A DNA stretch of 64,000 nt, from contig NZ_KE383942.1 in the NCBI RefSeq assembly GCF_000422885.1, forward strand, positions 65,353 through 129,352, in the 5' to 3' direction. Made by a program: the position numbers and the translations under genes. Position 1 is the stretch's first letter. Each line of letters starts with the position of its first letter. Below the pieces are notes generated by a model. That model made no database searches and was not told where the DNA came from. It saw only the letters and a list, made by a program, of their open reading frames with translations. Positions 62,897 through 64,000 of this stretch are shown piece by piece. The DNA is from Ottowia thiooxydans DSM 14619 (GTDB taxonomy: Bacteria; Pseudomonadota; Gammaproteobacteria; Burkholderiales; Burkholderiaceae_C).

Positions 62897-64000
62897 TCAG
62901 CCGCGCGGATTCCCTGATGGCAAGGCCAGAATCTGTTTCGCGAGGATGTTGCGCTGGATCTCATTGGAGCCACCGAAGATGGCCGGCATGCGCGAGTCCA
63001 GGTACTGCCCCATCACGTCGGAGGCGATGCCGTTGATGAGTACGTCGTCCATCTGGCTGCCGTAGTCGCCCGCAAGTTCTACTAGCTCGTCAGTGATGCG
63101 TTGGTAGGTCTCGGTGCCCCAGATCTTCAGGTAGGAGACTTCCGGGCCCAGCTCTTCCCCGCCACGCAGCCGTCCCATGAAGAGCTCGAAAGCAGCTTTC
63201 AAGTCTCGTACGTCCAGAACGATCTGCGCGTAACGGTCGCGGAACCCGCCGTCCTCCAGCGCATCGGTGGCCTCCACCAGGCGGTCCAACTGAGCCAGCG
63301 CGTATTCGCATTGGCGCGGGGTACCGAAGAAGATGCGCTCTTCACGCAGAAACGAGTTGGCGACGTTCCATCCGTCGTCGATGCGACCCACCACGTTGGA
63401 GACGGGAACGCGCACGTTGTCAAAGAAGACCTCGCTGAACTCACCCTCGCCCTTGAGGTTGACGATGGGGCGAACCTTCACGCCCGGTGTTTTGAGGTTG
63501 ATCAGCAAGAAGGTGATGCCGCGCTGCTTGGCCATGCCTTCAGCCTTGTTCGTGCGCACCAACGCGAACATCCAATCAGCGCCCGGGCCGAGGGTGGTCC
63601 AGGTTTTCTGGCCGTTGACGATGAGGTCATCGCCGTCGAGGTGGGCGCTGGTGCGCAGGCTAGCCAAATCAGACCCGGCGTTGGGCTCGGAGTAGCCCTG
63701 GCACCACATGATTTCACCGTTCAACACGCGCGGTAGGTGGTAGCCGATCTGCTCAGGCGTGCCATGCATCAGCAACAGCTTGCCGATGGCCAGGCCATGA
63801 TCAGGGATGCGAGCGCAGCCGTAGCGTGCGATCTCTTCGGCGTAGATCACCTGCTTGGTGGCCGACAGGCCCATGCCCCCGGCCGACTTGGGCCAGGCAG
63901 GCGCGAGCCAACCTTTTTTTGAGAGCGACTGATACCAGTCAGAGATGTCTGCGTAGAACGCGCGCTTTTTCATGAAGCGCTTTTCAGGCGGATAGTTGGC
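62897..64000 (-). CDS. Acyl-CoA dehydrogenase (5' end beyond window edge)
   Basis: At least 367 residues are inside the window. The reading continues past ATG at 63973 to the edge (NYPPEKRFMKKRAFY), so the true start is outside. FAD/substrate motifs: WCQGYSEPNAGSDLASL, NGQKTWTTLG, and the C-terminal FGGSNEIQRNILAKQIL. The catalytic Glu near the C-terminus is not certain from sequence alone. It heads the minus-strand cluster with Bug-7, OYE and the lactonase, suggesting CoA-thioester oxidation in the same route. Confidence 0.92.
   Translation of the reverse strand, partial: ANYPPEKRFMKKRAFYADISDWYQSLSKKGWLAPAWPKSAGGMGLSATKQVIYAEEIARYGCARIPDHGLAIGKLLLMHGTPEQIGYHLPRVLNGEIMWCQGYSEPNAGSDLASLRTSAHLDGDDLIVNGQKTWTTLGPGADWMFALVRTNKAEGMAKQRGITFLLINLKTPGVKVRPIVNLKGEGEFSEVFFDNVRVPVSNVVGRIDDGWNVANSFLREERIFFGTPRQCEYALAQLDRLVEATDALEDGGFRDRYAQIVLDVRDLKAAFELFMGRLRGGEELGPEVSYLKIWGTETYQRITDELVELAGDYGSQMDDVLINGIASDVMGQYLDSRMPAIFGGSNEIQRNILAKQILALPSGNPRG

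Overview
The window looks like chromosomal DNA of a high-GC betaproteobacterium, most probably order Burkholderiales and family Comamonadaceae. The basis is gene order and family content only: methyltransferase-dapA-bamC-MBL, parE-lytic transglycosylase-parC, tRNA-Leu-tig-clpP-clpX-lon, and many Bug/TctC solute-binding proteins. No rRNA gene is present, so the genus cannot be fixed.

Bases 1-15.8 kb are conserved housekeeping. They hold pyrG (cut by the window edge), coaBC, a small membrane protein, dut, a glycine-zipper lipoprotein, a SlyD-like isomerase, the uL16 hydroxylase RoxA, an alanine-rich lipoprotein ending in lysine, an MBL hydrolase, bamC, dapA, a methyltransferase, and parE/lytic transglycosylase/parC plus a 62-residue protein. 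A 162-bp palindromic element sits between bamC and the MBL gene. Bases 15.8-21.2 kb hold one 1728-residue two-partner-secretion exoprotein behind an AT-rich region with a Fur-box-like site. Bases 21.3-27.9 kb are the proteostasis block tRNA-Leu(UAG), tig, clpP, clpX, lon and tRNA-Gly(GCC). clpP and lon each have a sigma-32-like promoter with the same 13-nt spacer.

Bases 27.9-64 kb are a mosaic of catabolic modules, each with its own regulator or Bug protein. (a) Between two identical tRNA-Gly genes lie a MocR regulator divergent from a Bug gene and an esterase, then gabT plus a thiamine-diphosphate enzyme divergent from a second MocR regulator. (b) An 11-gene minus-strand operon (46.96 to 36.96 kb) is divergent from a LysR gene: Bug, Ldh-type dehydrogenase, aldehyde dehydrogenase, cupin, VOC protein, SDR, Bug, Bug, beta-hydroxyacid dehydrogenase, a DctP-like protein without signal peptide, and an FAH-family hydrolase. 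(c) A plus-strand operon (48.4-55.3 kb) holds Bug, Rieske oxygenase, Rossmann protein, DapA-like lyase, FMN alpha-hydroxyacid oxidase, flavin-reductase-like protein and IclR. (d) A LysR gene is divergent from enoyl-CoA hydratase, Bug, an AhpD/CMD-like protein and an MDR oxidoreductase. (e) A minus-strand cluster holds acyl-CoA dehydrogenase (cut by the edge), Bug, an Old Yellow Enzyme and an SMP-30 lactonase.

Seven Bug proteins occur with no TctA/TctB membrane partner in the window. The modules look like peripheral routes that take up organic acids, possibly aromatic or heterocyclic, and funnel them to central metabolism. No substrate can be assigned from sequence alone. The best candidates for undescribed biology are the gabT/TPP-enzyme/MocR module, the 11-gene operon with its signal-less DctP protein, the possible Braun-lipoprotein analogue, and the GTGTTC-ended palindromic elements abutting stop codons.
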